A DNA stretch of 64,000 bases. Origin: Paradevosia sp036499825 (lineage in GTDB: Bacteria > Pseudomonadota > Alphaproteobacteria > Rhizobiales > Devosiaceae). Each line of letters opens with the position of its first letter. Position 1 is the stretch's first letter. Positions 24,931-33,067 of the stretch are shown here, in pieces. Location: contig DASYCZ010000041.1 of the NCBI GenBank assembly GCA_036499825.1, forward strand, positions 186,001 through 250,000, read 5' to 3'. The position numbers were made by a program, and so were the translations under genes. The notes beneath the pieces are model-generated. The model worked only from the letters and a program-made list of their open reading frames with translations. It searched no databases and was not told the DNA's origin.

Positions 24931-25033
24931 AGCGTTTTCAGGAAAAGTGGATGCCACTTTTCCGGTTCGAAAACGCGCCAACACAAAGACTTAGAGCGCC
25001 CGTTTTGATGCAATCAAAACATCAAGCGCTCTA
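24928..25033. repeat. RIME-like intergenic palindromic repeat, copy B
   Basis: A 106-base element nearly identical to copy A at 14587-14688 in its first 50 bases and with the same two-hairpin layout. It fills the whole space between two convergent genes: its first three bases are the racemase stop codon and its last three bases (CTA) are the complement of the stop codon of the binding-protein gene to the right. It may also act as a two-way terminator. Confidence 0.87.
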
Positions 25034-26137
25034 GGCGGCGATCCGCGACAGCAGGTCCAGCATGACGCCGACATCCGGCATTGGCAGCACGGCGCCGATC
25101 TCGGTGGGCAGCAGGCCTGCGGCAACGCTGCCGGGGCTGATGGTGACGCTGCCGAGCGGGCCGCGGAAACCATGGCGGGTCCAGGCAAGTTCCTGCAGCT
25201 TGGGGGACAGCACGGCTTCCAGCAGGCGGTCGGCCGCCGGATCGATAATGATCAGCGGATGGGCGGAATAGACCGTCGGTCGCGGATAGAGCATCACCGG
25301 CTTGGGGCCGGTGCCGCCCTGGATGCCGGACCAGCGCGCCGGGTCGGCGAGGATCCATTCGATGAGCTGGTTCTCATAGCCCACCACCATAGGTTCGGCG
25401 CCCAGTCCACCAGCGAGGTACTGGTCGAAGAGCTTGCCCGACGACGAGGATTTCAGCCCCATGGTGCGGAAGATAGAGACGACATCGTCGCCATACCTGG
25501 CCAGGTCGGCGGCGGTGGCGACATCGCCGGCCAAGAGGCTGAGCGCGAGGCCCGCGAACATGAAGCCGGAATTGGAGCGGTTGGGATCGGTCGAGTCGAT
25601 GCGGGCATGGCCGTAGAGCATATCGACGCCCAGGCTCGACCAATCTTTGCCGGCCAGGATCGCGTCGAGCAAAGCCTTGAGGTCGAGTTCGAGGAACCCG
25701 TCCTTGGTCTTGCTGACGAGGCCGGATTTGATCAGCGCGTCGGCGACGGGCTGCCAGGTGTAGACGACGATCGGGGCGTTGAGCACGACCTGGTCGCGGC
25801 GCTCGGCGACGCCGCTCTGGCGGGCGAGATCGACCATTACGGAGGAAGACGGCCAGAGGAATTGCGGCTTTTGCGACAACAGCGCCTGTTCTCGCACCAT
25901 CTCGACGGAACCGGCGACCCGCGCATCGAGCTCCAGCCCATAGCCGCCAAGGGCCTTGATGACTTCGGGGTCTTCGATGAAGGCCTGCTTCTCGCCGCCC
26001 AAAAAGCCGAAGAGCCTGGAGCGGTTGCCCAACAGGCCCTGCAGTTCGGGGCGGTTGCGCAGCCCCAGATAACCGCCGGTCCCGGCAATGCCGGCCGCCA
26101 GCAGTCCTACACCAAAGGCGCGTCGCGTCAGGGCCAT
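25031..26137 (-). CDS. Exported substrate-binding-like protein in the TelA operon
   Basis: A 368-residue protein with an N-terminal signal or anchor (MALTRRAFGVGLLAAGIAGT, Tat-like RRAF). The rest resembles the type 2 periplasmic binding fold: early FLWPSSSVMVDLARQ, PIVVYTWQPVADAL and late YSAHPLIIIDPAADRLLE. It has no permease or ATPase nearby. It is the last gene of the telA-vWA-xpaC operon, and its start overlaps the end of xpaC by one base. It shares features with the N-terminal domain of the SBP-vWA protein two genes upstream, so both may recognise the same ligand. The stop codon is provided by repeat copy B. Confidence 0.75.
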   Translation of the reverse strand: MALTRRAFGVGLLAAGIAGTGGYLGLRNRPELQGLLGNRSRLFGFLGGEKQAFIEDPEVIKALGGYGLELDARVAGSVEMVREQALLSQKPQFLWPSSSVMVDLARQSGVAERRDQVVLNAPIVVYTWQPVADALIKSGLVSKTKDGFLELDLKALLDAILAGKDWSSLGVDMLYGHARIDSTDPNRSNSGFMFAGLALSLLAGDVATAADLARYGDDVVSIFRTMGLKSSSSGKLFDQYLAGGLGAEPMVVGYENQLIEWILADPARWSGIQGGTGPKPVMLYPRPTVYSAHPLIIIDPAADRLLEAVLSPKLQELAWTRHGFRGPLGSVTISPGSVAAGLLPTEIGAVLPMPDVGVMLDLLSRIAA

Positions 26138-26754
26138 CAGCGTCCAAGGTCCTCGTTCAGGGAGGCTTCGATCAGCCTCAGGTCGGTGTCCAGAGTGCCG
26201 AGTTCGGTTTCGGCGAGCCCGTCGGCATAGTGCACGAAGGCCTTTTCGAGCTTTTCGACGACGCGGCGAACTTCGCGCAGGCGGGCGGGATTGGGCGCGT
26301 GCTGGTCTTCCAGCACGTCAAAGGCTTCCGCCACCTGCGCGGCTTGCGGCAGGTAGTAACTGAGGAACCGCTTGACGGTGGAAGCATTGGCGGGATTGGC
26401 CTCGACCTTGTCGAACACATCCGTCGCGATGGTGGCGAGGTGCCTGACCTGTTCGGCGACGTCCTTGTCCTTGATGTGTGCGCCGCTGGCCCTGAGCCGA
26501 TCAAGCGATGGGGTCGCCTCGAGCAGGAGGTCGCGCGCGAAGGCGACGCGGCCGGTGCCCACGGCGTTGACGTTCATGCCTTCGAACAGGCGCCGGGGCG
26601 ACAACAGGATCACCAGTCCCGCAAAAGCCAGAACGGCGATGGCAGCCGCGATGATGAACGGCACACCCAAACCCAGGGTAAGCGCCAGAACGACCAGCAG
26701 CGCCGCAAGTCCCGCGACGATCCAGTTCCAGTCATTGGGCAGGGCGATGCGCAT
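26137..26754 (-). CDS. xpaC: XpaC-like membrane protein
   Basis: A 205-residue protein with two N-terminal transmembrane helices (WIVAGLAALLVVLALTLGL and FIIAAAIAVLAFAGLVILL) and a cytosolic helical domain. The domain, including TVKRFLSYYLPQAAQVAEAF, is the hallmark of the XpaC family (5-bromo-4-chloroindolyl phosphate hydrolysis protein). XpaC genes regularly neighbour telA, as here. The molecular role is unknown. It starts five bases after the vWA gene and runs directly into the next binding-protein gene. Confidence 0.85.
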   Translation of the reverse strand: MRIALPNDWNWIVAGLAALLVVLALTLGLGVPFIIAAAIAVLAFAGLVILLSPRRLFEGMNVNAVGTGRVAFARDLLLEATPSLDRLRASGAHIKDKDVAEQVRHLATIATDVFDKVEANPANASTVKRFLSYYLPQAAQVAEAFDVLEDQHAPNPARLREVRRVVEKLEKAFVHYADGLAETELGTLDTDLRLIEASLNEDLGR

Positions 26755-26759
26755 GCTTG

Positions 26760-28334
26760 TCAGTTATAGCCACGCGCGGCACGGAAGGCAGAAGCGAGAT
26801 CGGCCTTGCCGTCGAAGACCAAAGCCTGGGTATTGTCGGCCAGCGATTTCAGCTGCGTGGCGTCGGCGTCACCGAAGGTAATGCCGAAGACCGGCACATG
26901 CTGGGGCACTTGCCGCCACTCCGCCATGAATTCGTCGGAGGCGTCGTCGCTGCGCCCATCGGTCATGATGACGATGGCGGGCAGGTATTTCGACAGGTTC
27001 GGCGTCTGCTGGATCTGCCGCAGGGCTTCGCTGGCGCAGGCATACATGTCGGTGCCGCCCCCCGCCGCTTCGCTTCCGATATCGTTGAGCAGCGCCGCCT
27101 GGGCTTCGGGCTGGCCGGTGGCGGCCAGGGTCGTCCGGACGGTCTGGTCGAAGGGAATGACGATGATCTGGTCGTCAGGCTTCCACTGGATCAGCACCTG
27201 GCTGGTCTGCTGCGGATCGAGAAGGAACTGCATGGCCTGCTGCAATTGCCGTTCACCCTCGCCCTCCATGGAGCCGGAGAAGTCGAGGCAGAGCGCCGTC
27301 AGCGACGGGACACGCAGTGCCTCCTGGTAGAGCTCCAGCGCCTGGCGGATGACCGGGGGCTCCGGCATGCGGATGGCGGTGACGAGGCGCGTCGGGTCGA
27401 AATTCCAGTCGGGTTCCGGCTTGGCGGCGATGGAAGCATCGGCGAGCGGAATGCGGCGTCCGGTATCGGCAATGCGCTGGGCGATCGGCTTGGTTTGCAG
27501 GAACGCGACGAGATCGGTGAAGAACTTCTCGGTGTCCGGACCGCGCCCATGGTCGATGAAGCCAAGCGGGGAATCGGCGATGGCCACGCCGTCAGCCGGA
27601 TAGATGGCGTAGAGCTGTTCCTTGCCGGCGGCCTTCAGCTTGTCGTTGGTCTCCTTGAGGATCGCCTCGTAATTCCACATCGCATCGTAGGATGTGCCAG
27701 CGTCAGCGGCCTGGACGTAAAGGTCGGCAAGCCAGCCGGACGAGCCGGACGAGCGCTCGACGCCACCGAGCAGGCTCCCGACGGTATCGCGGATGGTGGG
27801 GTTGGCGAGATCGCTCGATTGCAGCACCTGCTGGCTGCCGATGGCGCTGGCAAGCATTTCGAGATAGGCGCTGGCGCCGGAATTGGATTGCGTCGCCGAG
27901 GTCATGAGGAACTTCAGTTTACCCGATTTCACGGCCGCCAGGATGTCGGTCATATGCACGTCCTTGCCGATCCAGCCGAGTTCTTCCGCCTTGGAGCGCC
28001 GGACGCCGAGGATGACCGGCATCTGGGCGATCGAGGTCATCCGCGTCACCTTGCGGGCGGCATCGAACATGTCGATCCAGACGCTGGAGGCAGGCCAGAC
28101 GGCGTCCTGCGCGGCGCCTTGCGGATCCTGCAGCGCCAGGCCGATATCGAGAGAGCCCTCGTAGCGGAAGGTACAGGTCGTGTTATGCGCCTTGCAGAAC
28201 TCCTGCACGATCGGCTCCATCACCGTGTTCTCGGAACCGGAGACGAAACTGAAGGTCGATGGCGGCTGCCGATCGCAGGCGGCCAGCAGCAGTGCGAGAG
28301 CCGCTGCAACCAGCAGCGCGAGGAACTTGGGCAA
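26760..28334 (-). CDS. Lipoprotein with fused substrate-binding and von Willebrand factor A domains
   Basis: A 524-residue lipoprotein: signal peptide with lipobox LLAAC (about residues 16-20). Residues about 28-310 form a molybdate/sulfate-type periplasmic binding domain (FVSGSENTVMEPIVQEFC, QDAVWPASSVWIDMF, YPADGVAIADSPLGFID). Residues about 345-520 are a vWA domain with an intact metal-ion-dependent adhesion site: LDFSGSM, GGGTDMYA, MTDGRSDD. So a ligand-binding and a protein-interaction module are joined on the outer face of the inner membrane or in the outer membrane. Eight bases separate it from telA upstream. Confidence 0.88.
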   Translation of the reverse strand: MPKFLALLVAAALALLLAACDRQPPSTFSFVSGSENTVMEPIVQEFCKAHNTTCTFRYEGSLDIGLALQDPQGAAQDAVWPASSVWIDMFDAARKVTRMTSIAQMPVILGVRRSKAEELGWIGKDVHMTDILAAVKSGKLKFLMTSATQSNSGASAYLEMLASAIGSQQVLQSSDLANPTIRDTVGSLLGGVERSSGSSGWLADLYVQAADAGTSYDAMWNYEAILKETNDKLKAAGKEQLYAIYPADGVAIADSPLGFIDHGRGPDTEKFFTDLVAFLQTKPIAQRIADTGRRIPLADASIAAKPEPDWNFDPTRLVTAIRMPEPPVIRQALELYQEALRVPSLTALCLDFSGSMEGEGERQLQQAMQFLLDPQQTSQVLIQWKPDDQIIVIPFDQTVRTTLAATGQPEAQAALLNDIGSEAAGGGTDMYACASEALRQIQQTPNLSKYLPAIVIMTDGRSDDASDEFMAEWRQVPQHVPVFGITFGDADATQLKSLADNTQALVFDGKADLASAFRAARGYN

Positions 28335-28341
28335 GGCGCAC

Positions 28342-29427
28342 CTATGGGTTGGCGGTCAGGGCCCGCTTGAGATCGACGGTCATCGCCTGCATCTGCTGCT
28401 CGGCGATGGCGCGCTTCTTGCGCCCTTCGTCCTGCACACGCAGAACGCCCTGGACGGTGTCGATGAGGTCCCTGTTGGCCTGCGCCAGGGTCTCGGTATC
28501 GACGATGCCGCGCTGCGCCTGTTCCTCGATGGCGATGGCCTGGTCCTTCATCATGCGGCTGGCTTCGCGGATCATCTGGTTGGTGGCGTCGGTCACCGTC
28601 TTCTGCAGTTCCAGCGCCGATTTCTGCTGGGTCAGGCCGAGCAGGATGATCATCTTCTGCTTCCAGGCCGGAACGGTGAGGGTCGAGGTGGCCTGCAGGT
28701 TTTCAATCAGGGTTTCGTCGCTCGCCTGCACGATGCGGATCTGCGGCAGTTGCTGGATGCCGAGCTGGCGGGCCTGCTCCAGGTAGAAGACACGCTTCTC
28801 CAGCCGGTCGAGCGCCTGCAGGGTATCCTGATAGCTTTGGGCCTCCAGCGTACCGCCGCCCGGCGTGCCGGTCGCCGCTTCGGCCGCGGCCTTGATGGCC
28901 GGGAGTTCGTTGGCGCGGAAAGTGTCGACGAAAGCCTTGCCGGCCTGCACATGCGCATCGAGATTGAGGATCGCCTGGCGCGTCTCGTCATGCAGGTCGT
29001 CGAGGATGGCGATATCGCGCCGCAGCGTGTCCTTATGGCGGTCGAGTTCCAGCCCGATGCGGTCGATCTGGCCGGCCACGTCCTCGAACTGCGACTTGAA
29101 ACGCTCCAGCCGGGCCTTGGCCGAGCCGAACAGGCCGCCGAGGAAACCCTGTTCCTTCAGCGAGGCCGGATCAAGATTCTTGGCCTTGAGGATGATATCG
29201 GTCAAAAGCTTGCCGGTATCGCCGAGGTCCTTGTTGCGAACCTGGCTCAGCACTCGGTCGGCGAAGCCGCTGACGCCTTCCTGGGCCCGGTCGCCGAAGA
29301 CCGAGATGGCGGCGCGATCCTTGATATCGATGCCGCCCTCTATACGGGCGACCTCGCCCGGATCGGCGGCGATGACCGGCAAGACCGAAGCCTGGGGGAC
29401 GATGGGGGCCATGCTGTCATTGGTCAT
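28342..29427 (-). CDS. telA: Toxic anion resistance protein TelA
   Basis: A 361-residue, mostly helical cytosolic protein of the TelA family. The recognisable regions are the glycine-containing FLGGLFGSAKARLERF, DDLHDETRQAILNLDAHVQAG, the TLTVPAWKQKMIILLGLTQQ segment and the long C-terminal coiled-coil. TelA proteins are linked to resistance to tellurite and other toxic anions or to envelope stress, by unknown means. It is the first gene of a four-gene operon (telA, SBP-vWA, xpaC, SBP). The leader carries an inverted repeat overlapping its ribosome-binding region. Confidence 0.9.
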   Translation of the reverse strand: MTNDSMAPIVPQASVLPVIAADPGEVARIEGGIDIKDRAAISVFGDRAQEGVSGFADRVLSQVRNKDLGDTGKLLTDIILKAKNLDPASLKEQGFLGGLFGSAKARLERFKSQFEDVAGQIDRIGLELDRHKDTLRRDIAILDDLHDETRQAILNLDAHVQAGKAFVDTFRANELPAIKAAAEAATGTPGGGTLEAQSYQDTLQALDRLEKRVFYLEQARQLGIQQLPQIRIVQASDETLIENLQATSTLTVPAWKQKMIILLGLTQQKSALELQKTVTDATNQMIREASRMMKDQAIAIEEQAQRGIVDTETLAQANRDLIDTVQGVLRVQDEGRKKRAIAEQQMQAMTVDLKRALTANP

Positions 29428-29428
29428 T

Positions 29429-29488
29429 CTGACGATCCTCTTGGCGAGCGGTCGGCGAAGATTCGCCAGATCGCCGGAAGATCGTCAG
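29429..29488 (-). promoter_or_regulatory. Inverted repeat in the telA leader that could hide the ribosome-binding site
   Basis: CTGACGATC (29429-29437) and GATCGTCAG (29480-29488) are perfectly complementary over 9 bp. In the telA mRNA, the 3' arm lies between the AGAGGA ribosome-binding sequence and the ATG; a small GGCGA/TCGCC hairpin sits inside. Pairing would place the start region of telA in a stem, suggesting control of translation or a transcription stop for the operon upstream. Confidence 0.45.
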
Positions 29489-29535
29489 GTTTTATGACAG
29501 GCTGGTGACAGCGGTGCCGTTGTCGCCCTGCGGGC

Positions 29536-30039
29536 TCAGACTACGTCGTAGATTTCAGCTGCTGGCGTCGCCAGCAGGCGCTCTGCCATTTCCTGCTTGA
29601 GCCAGGTGAGGCGGATCTCTTCGTCCGGCGTGCGGTCGGGCTTTTTGCCGAGGGAGATGAATTCGTCGCGCACATGCCCGTCGCGGATCTCAAGGCGCAC
29701 CGTCTTGCCGCGATAGATCAGTACGAAGACATAGCGCATCAGCGTTTCGCCGCGCTCCGGCAGTTCCAACGCCGCGTCGACGACGTAACGGCCTTCCGTG
29801 AGGCTGCGCGTCACCATTTCGAAAGCGTCGCGGGCGCCGGGGCCACCAAAGGCGGTGCGGATTTCGATCTCGCGGCGCTCGGGCGCCGTGCCGCCGTCGA
29901 GCAGCGGCAGGGCGCGCTGCATGACCTTGAAGCCATGGGCAGCGCCACCCGGAAAGCCGAAGCCATGAAAGCGCATGATGTCGGCGAAGGAATAGCTGAG
30001 GTCCTGGCCGTTTTCGCGGACATGCAATTGATCGGTCAT
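29536..30039 (-). CDS. FmdE-like protein with degenerate metal-binding motif
   Basis: A 167-residue soluble protein. The N-terminal helix region DIMRFHGFGFPGGAAHGFKVM resembles the FmdE family motif FHGHxCPGxxLGxR; the first histidine and the PG are kept but the second histidine and the cysteine are replaced (HGF and GFPG). A C-terminal helical tail ends it, without a zinc-finger. FmdE proteins go with molybdenum/tungsten enzymes or metal uptake in other organisms. The ATG overlaps the stop of the preceding gene (ATGA at 30036-30039), so it is the last gene of the coupled transporter operon. Family assignment is tentative. Confidence 0.55.
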   Translation of the reverse strand: MTDQLHVRENGQDLSYSFADIMRFHGFGFPGGAAHGFKVMQRALPLLDGGTAPERREIEIRTAFGGPGARDAFEMVTRSLTEGRYVVDAALELPERGETLMRYVFVLIYRGKTVRLEIRDGHVRDEFISLGKKPDRTPDEEIRLTWLKQEMAERLLATPAAEIYDVV

Positions 30040-30653
30040 GCGGAATCCTTGTCGAGATGGTTGCGCATCCACGGCAGGAAGCCGTCGAGAAAACGCGTCG
30101 TGGCCGGCATGAAGTGGCTGCCGTGATGAAAGAACGGGTCGAGGCTGGTGATCACCATGCGCCCCTTGGTGGTGACCTCGTCGATATAGAGAACGGGCTC
30201 ACCGGCGCCGTTGACGGCCAGTACTTCGGCGCCCTGCGGTGCGTCGAACCAGCCATGCAGGTGCCAGGTGATATCGCGCTGCGTGAGATTTTCGAACAGC
30301 GCATGCGCTGGCTTGGCGATACGCACGCCCAGGTCTGCCCCGGGCGTCAGCCACCACCAGAAATTGGTCGGCTGCGGGGTAAAGGCGATGCCCGGCAGGA
30401 ACAGCTGGCTCTCGCTTTCGCCGGTGGCAACGATGGTGCCGCCGGCATCGAGATAGGCGCGCAACTGCGCTTTGTGAGGCTCCATCCGGTCGGCGGGCGT
30501 GCGGCAGGGAATGAGCACCACGTCATGGTCGGTCAGGCGCACCTCGGCGAGATCTTCCGGCCGCACCAACCTGTCGAAATAGCCGGCATAACGCGGGCTC
30601 TCGAAGCTTTCGATGTGGTAGTAGGCGCCGGGATGGATGGCGAGGATGCTCAT
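30036..30653 (-). CDS. Class I glutamine-amidotransferase-like (GATase1/ThuA-like) protein 1
   Basis: A 205-residue cytosolic protein with no signal peptide. It has the alternating strand-helix layout of GATase1-like proteins: ILAIHPGAYYHIESF at the N-terminus, DVVLIPCRTPADRM (strand with a cysteine), YLDAGGTIVATGESE and TWHLHGWFDAPQGAEVLA near the position of the GATase histidine. The C-terminus is GRMVITSLDPFFHHGSHF. It overlaps both neighbours by ATGA sequences. It shows weak similarity in layout to the next upstream gene product, suggesting an old duplication. Role unknown; processing of the transported ligand is one possibility. Confidence 0.6.
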   Translation of the reverse strand: MSILAIHPGAYYHIESFESPRYAGYFDRLVRPEDLAEVRLTDHDVVLIPCRTPADRMEPHKAQLRAYLDAGGTIVATGESESQLFLPGIAFTPQPTNFWWWLTPGADLGVRIAKPAHALFENLTQRDITWHLHGWFDAPQGAEVLAVNGAGEPVLYIDEVTTKGRMVITSLDPFFHHGSHFMPATTRFLDGFLPWMRNHLDKDSA

Positions 30654-31249
30654 CGGCCGATCTCCCCTTCGCACCAGGCGATAATGCGTTCGGTGAGCAG
30701 GGCGCTGCTATCGCCGCCCATGCCGCCGAGGTCATTGCCGGCATGCGAGAAGATGCGTCCGCCCGCCGGGCGCTGCCATTCCCAATCGATGGGCAAGAGG
30801 TTCGGGCCGATGCCATTGACGGCGCGGCCGCCCGCCGGCAGCGGGTTGTGGCCGCGTCCATAAAAGCCGGCAACCCCCTTGTTTTCCTGGAGGCTCTTCT
30901 GGTCGATGCCGGAAAAGATCGGGTGGTCATTGAGCCGGGTGAGGGCGTAATCGGCACGCCTGGGCCTTTCGATGGGCCGGTAGATTTCGAGACCGTCGAC
31001 GAAGCGCCGCAGCATGTGGCCGTTGAAGAACCAGCGGCCACCACGATCGAGCATGGCCATGAGGGCCGGTGCGTGTTGCATGAAACCGACCTGGTCGAGA
31101 TGCGTGGTCGTGACAAGGCCGGCTGCGGCGTGAAAATGATCCGCCGTCAGCTGCCGCTCGCGCATGCTGACGATACGTCCCGCCGCAATAGCGGGAGCGA
31201 ATGGCGCCGGGACCGGTCCGAAATGAGAATGGATCAGCAGGATGGTCAT
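30650..31249 (-). CDS. GATase1/ThuA-like protein 2
   Basis: A 199-residue cytosolic protein that starts ILLIHSHFGPVPAPF and contains LDRGGRWFFNGHMLRRF (the strand and helix normally following the nucleophile elbow of GATase-like folds), HPIFSGIDQ and FSHAGNDLGGMGG. No classical Cys-His-Glu triad is evident. It is translated immediately after the ABC ATPase (ATGA overlap at 31246-31249) and before its partner. A fixed 1:1 relation with the transporter is implied by the coupling. The function is not known. Confidence 0.6.
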   Translation of the reverse strand: MTILLIHSHFGPVPAPFAPAIAAGRIVSMRERQLTADHFHAAAGLVTTTHLDQVGFMQHAPALMAMLDRGGRWFFNGHMLRRFVDGLEIYRPIERPRRADYALTRLNDHPIFSGIDQKSLQENKGVAGFYGRGHNPLPAGGRAVNGIGPNLLPIDWEWQRPAGGRIFSHAGNDLGGMGGDSSALLTERIIAWCEGEIGR

Positions 31250-32004
31250 GCGGCACGTAGTCCGGCGAAGGCTGGCATGATGGCGCGATGGCGCGTGCCG
31301 TCGGCGCTGGTGATTTCGACGATGCGCATGGCCACCCCGTAGAGCCGCTCGAGATGCTCAGGCACCAGTGTGTCGGCCACCGGGCCGAACACTGCCGGAC
31401 CATCGGGCATCATCAGCAAGGCGTCGTCGGCAGCGGAGAGCGCGTGGTTGGGATCGTGCGTGGTGAAGGCGATCGTGCGGTTGCGTGGCTGACGCAACCG
31501 GGCCAGCAGCGACAGCAAGCGTTCCTGATTGTGCAGGTCGAGGGCGGAGCCGGGTTCGTCCAAGACCAGCACGTCCGAACCGGTCGCCAGGGCGCGTGCG
31601 ATCAGCACCAATTGCCGCTCGCCACCCGAGAGGCGATCGAAGCGCTCATTGGTAAAGCGTGCGGCGCCGACCTGTTCGAGGGCTGAAGCCGCCGCGGCAA
31701 AATCTTCCGCGCCAGGCTGGCCGAACAGACCCAGGCTCGCCGCGCGGCCCATGACCACGACTTCGAGCACGCCGTAGTTCTGGTTGCTGGAGCCATATTG
31801 GGGCACGTAACCGACGACGGTTGGTGCGAGCCGCCGGCCGGAATCGAGTTTTTGGAAGCCCAGCATAGCTCTCAGCGCCGTAGTCTTGCCGCGGCCGTTG
31901 GGGCCCAAAATGGCGACGGTGCGCCCCGGCGGCACAGTGAAGCTGAGCTTGTCCAAAACAGTGCGGCTGCCAAAGCGCACAGTCGCATCGTAAAGGCCGA
32001 TCAT
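31246..32004 (-). CDS. ABC transporter ATP-binding protein (FecE/BtuD type)
   Basis: A 252-residue ATPase subunit. Walker A is GPNGRGKTT, the signature is LSGGERQLVLIARAL, Walker B is VLVLDEPGSALD, and the switch histidine is in AFTTHDPNHAL. The Q-loop region is QYGSSNQNYGVLEVV. These and the partners place it in the iron-siderophore/cobalamin/metal-chelate class. Its start overlaps the permease stop (ATGA), and its stop overlaps the start of the GATase-like gene. It powers uptake through the FecCD-type permease. Confidence 0.93.
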   Translation of the reverse strand: MIGLYDATVRFGSRTVLDKLSFTVPPGRTVAILGPNGRGKTTALRAMLGFQKLDSGRRLAPTVVGYVPQYGSSNQNYGVLEVVVMGRAASLGLFGQPGAEDFAAAASALEQVGAARFTNERFDRLSGGERQLVLIARALATGSDVLVLDEPGSALDLHNQERLLSLLARLRQPRNRTIAFTTHDPNHALSAADDALLMMPDGPAVFGPVADTLVPEHLERLYGVAMRIVEITSADGTRHRAIMPAFAGLRAA

Positions 32005-33065
32005 TTGGCGCCTTTCTCTCGATAGTGGTGGCGGACCAGCAGGGCGAAGACCGGCGCACCGACGATGGCGGTGAGCACGCCGAGGGGGATTTCGGCCGGT
32101 GTCAGCGTGCGGGCCAGCGTATCGATGATCACCATGAAGGTCGCGCCCAGCAGCGCCGATGCGGGCAGCAACTGGCGGTGGTCGTGTCCGACGACGAGGC
32201 GTGCCGCGTGTGGAATGACGAGGCCGATCCAGCCGACGATGCCCGAGACGGCAACCTGGCAGCCGACCACAAGTGCGACGAGGCCGAAGATCAGCCAGCG
32301 TTCGAGATCGGGCCTCGCCCCCAGGCTCCTGGCCTCGGCATCATCCAGCGACAGGACGTTCAGCCGGAAGCGCAAGGCCCACAATACCACCATGCCGATC
32401 AACAGGCCTGGTGCGGCGATAAACAGGCGCTCCCAGGTGGCCGTAGCGAACGAGCCCATCAGCCAATAGACGATGGCAGGCAGCGAACTGTTGGGATCAG
32501 CGATGAACTGCAGGAGTGACACGAAGGCCGAGAACAGCGAGCCGATGACCATACCGGACAGGATGACGGTGATGATCTCGGTGCGGCCATCGACGCGCGC
32601 CAAAAAGCCGACCAGCAGCAGCGCCGACAGGCCAGCCACGAAGACCAGGGCCAGCAACGGAACGCCCCAGATGCCCAGGGTAATGGCCAGGGCGCCGCCA
32701 AAGGCGGCGCCCTGCGAAATGCCAAGTACTTCGGGCGAGACCAGCGGGTTGCGGAAGACGCCCTGCAGCGCCACGCCGGTGGTGGCCAGCGCCGCCCCGG
32801 CGAGGGCGGCGAGGATGACGCGCGGCGTCCGTACCAGGAGCACGATGCGCTCGTCCATGGCGCTGACGGCGGCGTGCGGATGGATGGCGGCCTCAAACAG
32901 CACTTCGATGGCGCGCGGGATCGACACGGCGAAACGGCCGACGCAAAGGCTGATCACGAGGCTTGAGACGAGCAGTGCGACGCAGATGGCGAAAATGATC
33001 GCCATCCGGGTCCAGCGTCGTGACCTTGCCGCGAGCGCGGCCAGGCCATCGGTGGTCACCGACAC
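32001..33065 (-). CDS. FecCD-type ABC transporter permease
   Basis: A 354-residue inner-membrane protein with about ten helices. Family signatures: RTPRVILAALAGAALATTGV, LQGVFRNPLVSPEVLGISQGAAFG, GIVGWIGLVIPHAARLVVG (coupling region) and the C-terminal PAEIPLGVLTAIVGAPVFA. These define permeases for siderophores, heme, cobalamin or molybdate. The start is taken as GTG at 33065, three bases after the binding-protein stop; another GTG is two codons further in. Only one permease gene is present, so it should form a homodimer. Confidence 0.92.
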   Translation of the reverse strand: MSVTTDGLAALAARSRRWTRMAIIFAICVALLVSSLVISLCVGRFAVSIPRAIEVLFEAAIHPHAAVSAMDERIVLLVRTPRVILAALAGAALATTGVALQGVFRNPLVSPEVLGISQGAAFGGALAITLGIWGVPLLALVFVAGLSALLLVGFLARVDGRTEIITVILSGMVIGSLFSAFVSLLQFIADPNSSLPAIVYWLMGSFATATWERLFIAAPGLLIGMVVLWALRFRLNVLSLDDAEARSLGARPDLERWLIFGLVALVVGCQVAVSGIVGWIGLVIPHAARLVVGHDHRQLLPASALLGATFMVIIDTLARTLTPAEIPLGVLTAIVGAPVFALLVRHHYREKGAK

Positions 33066-33067
33066 GG

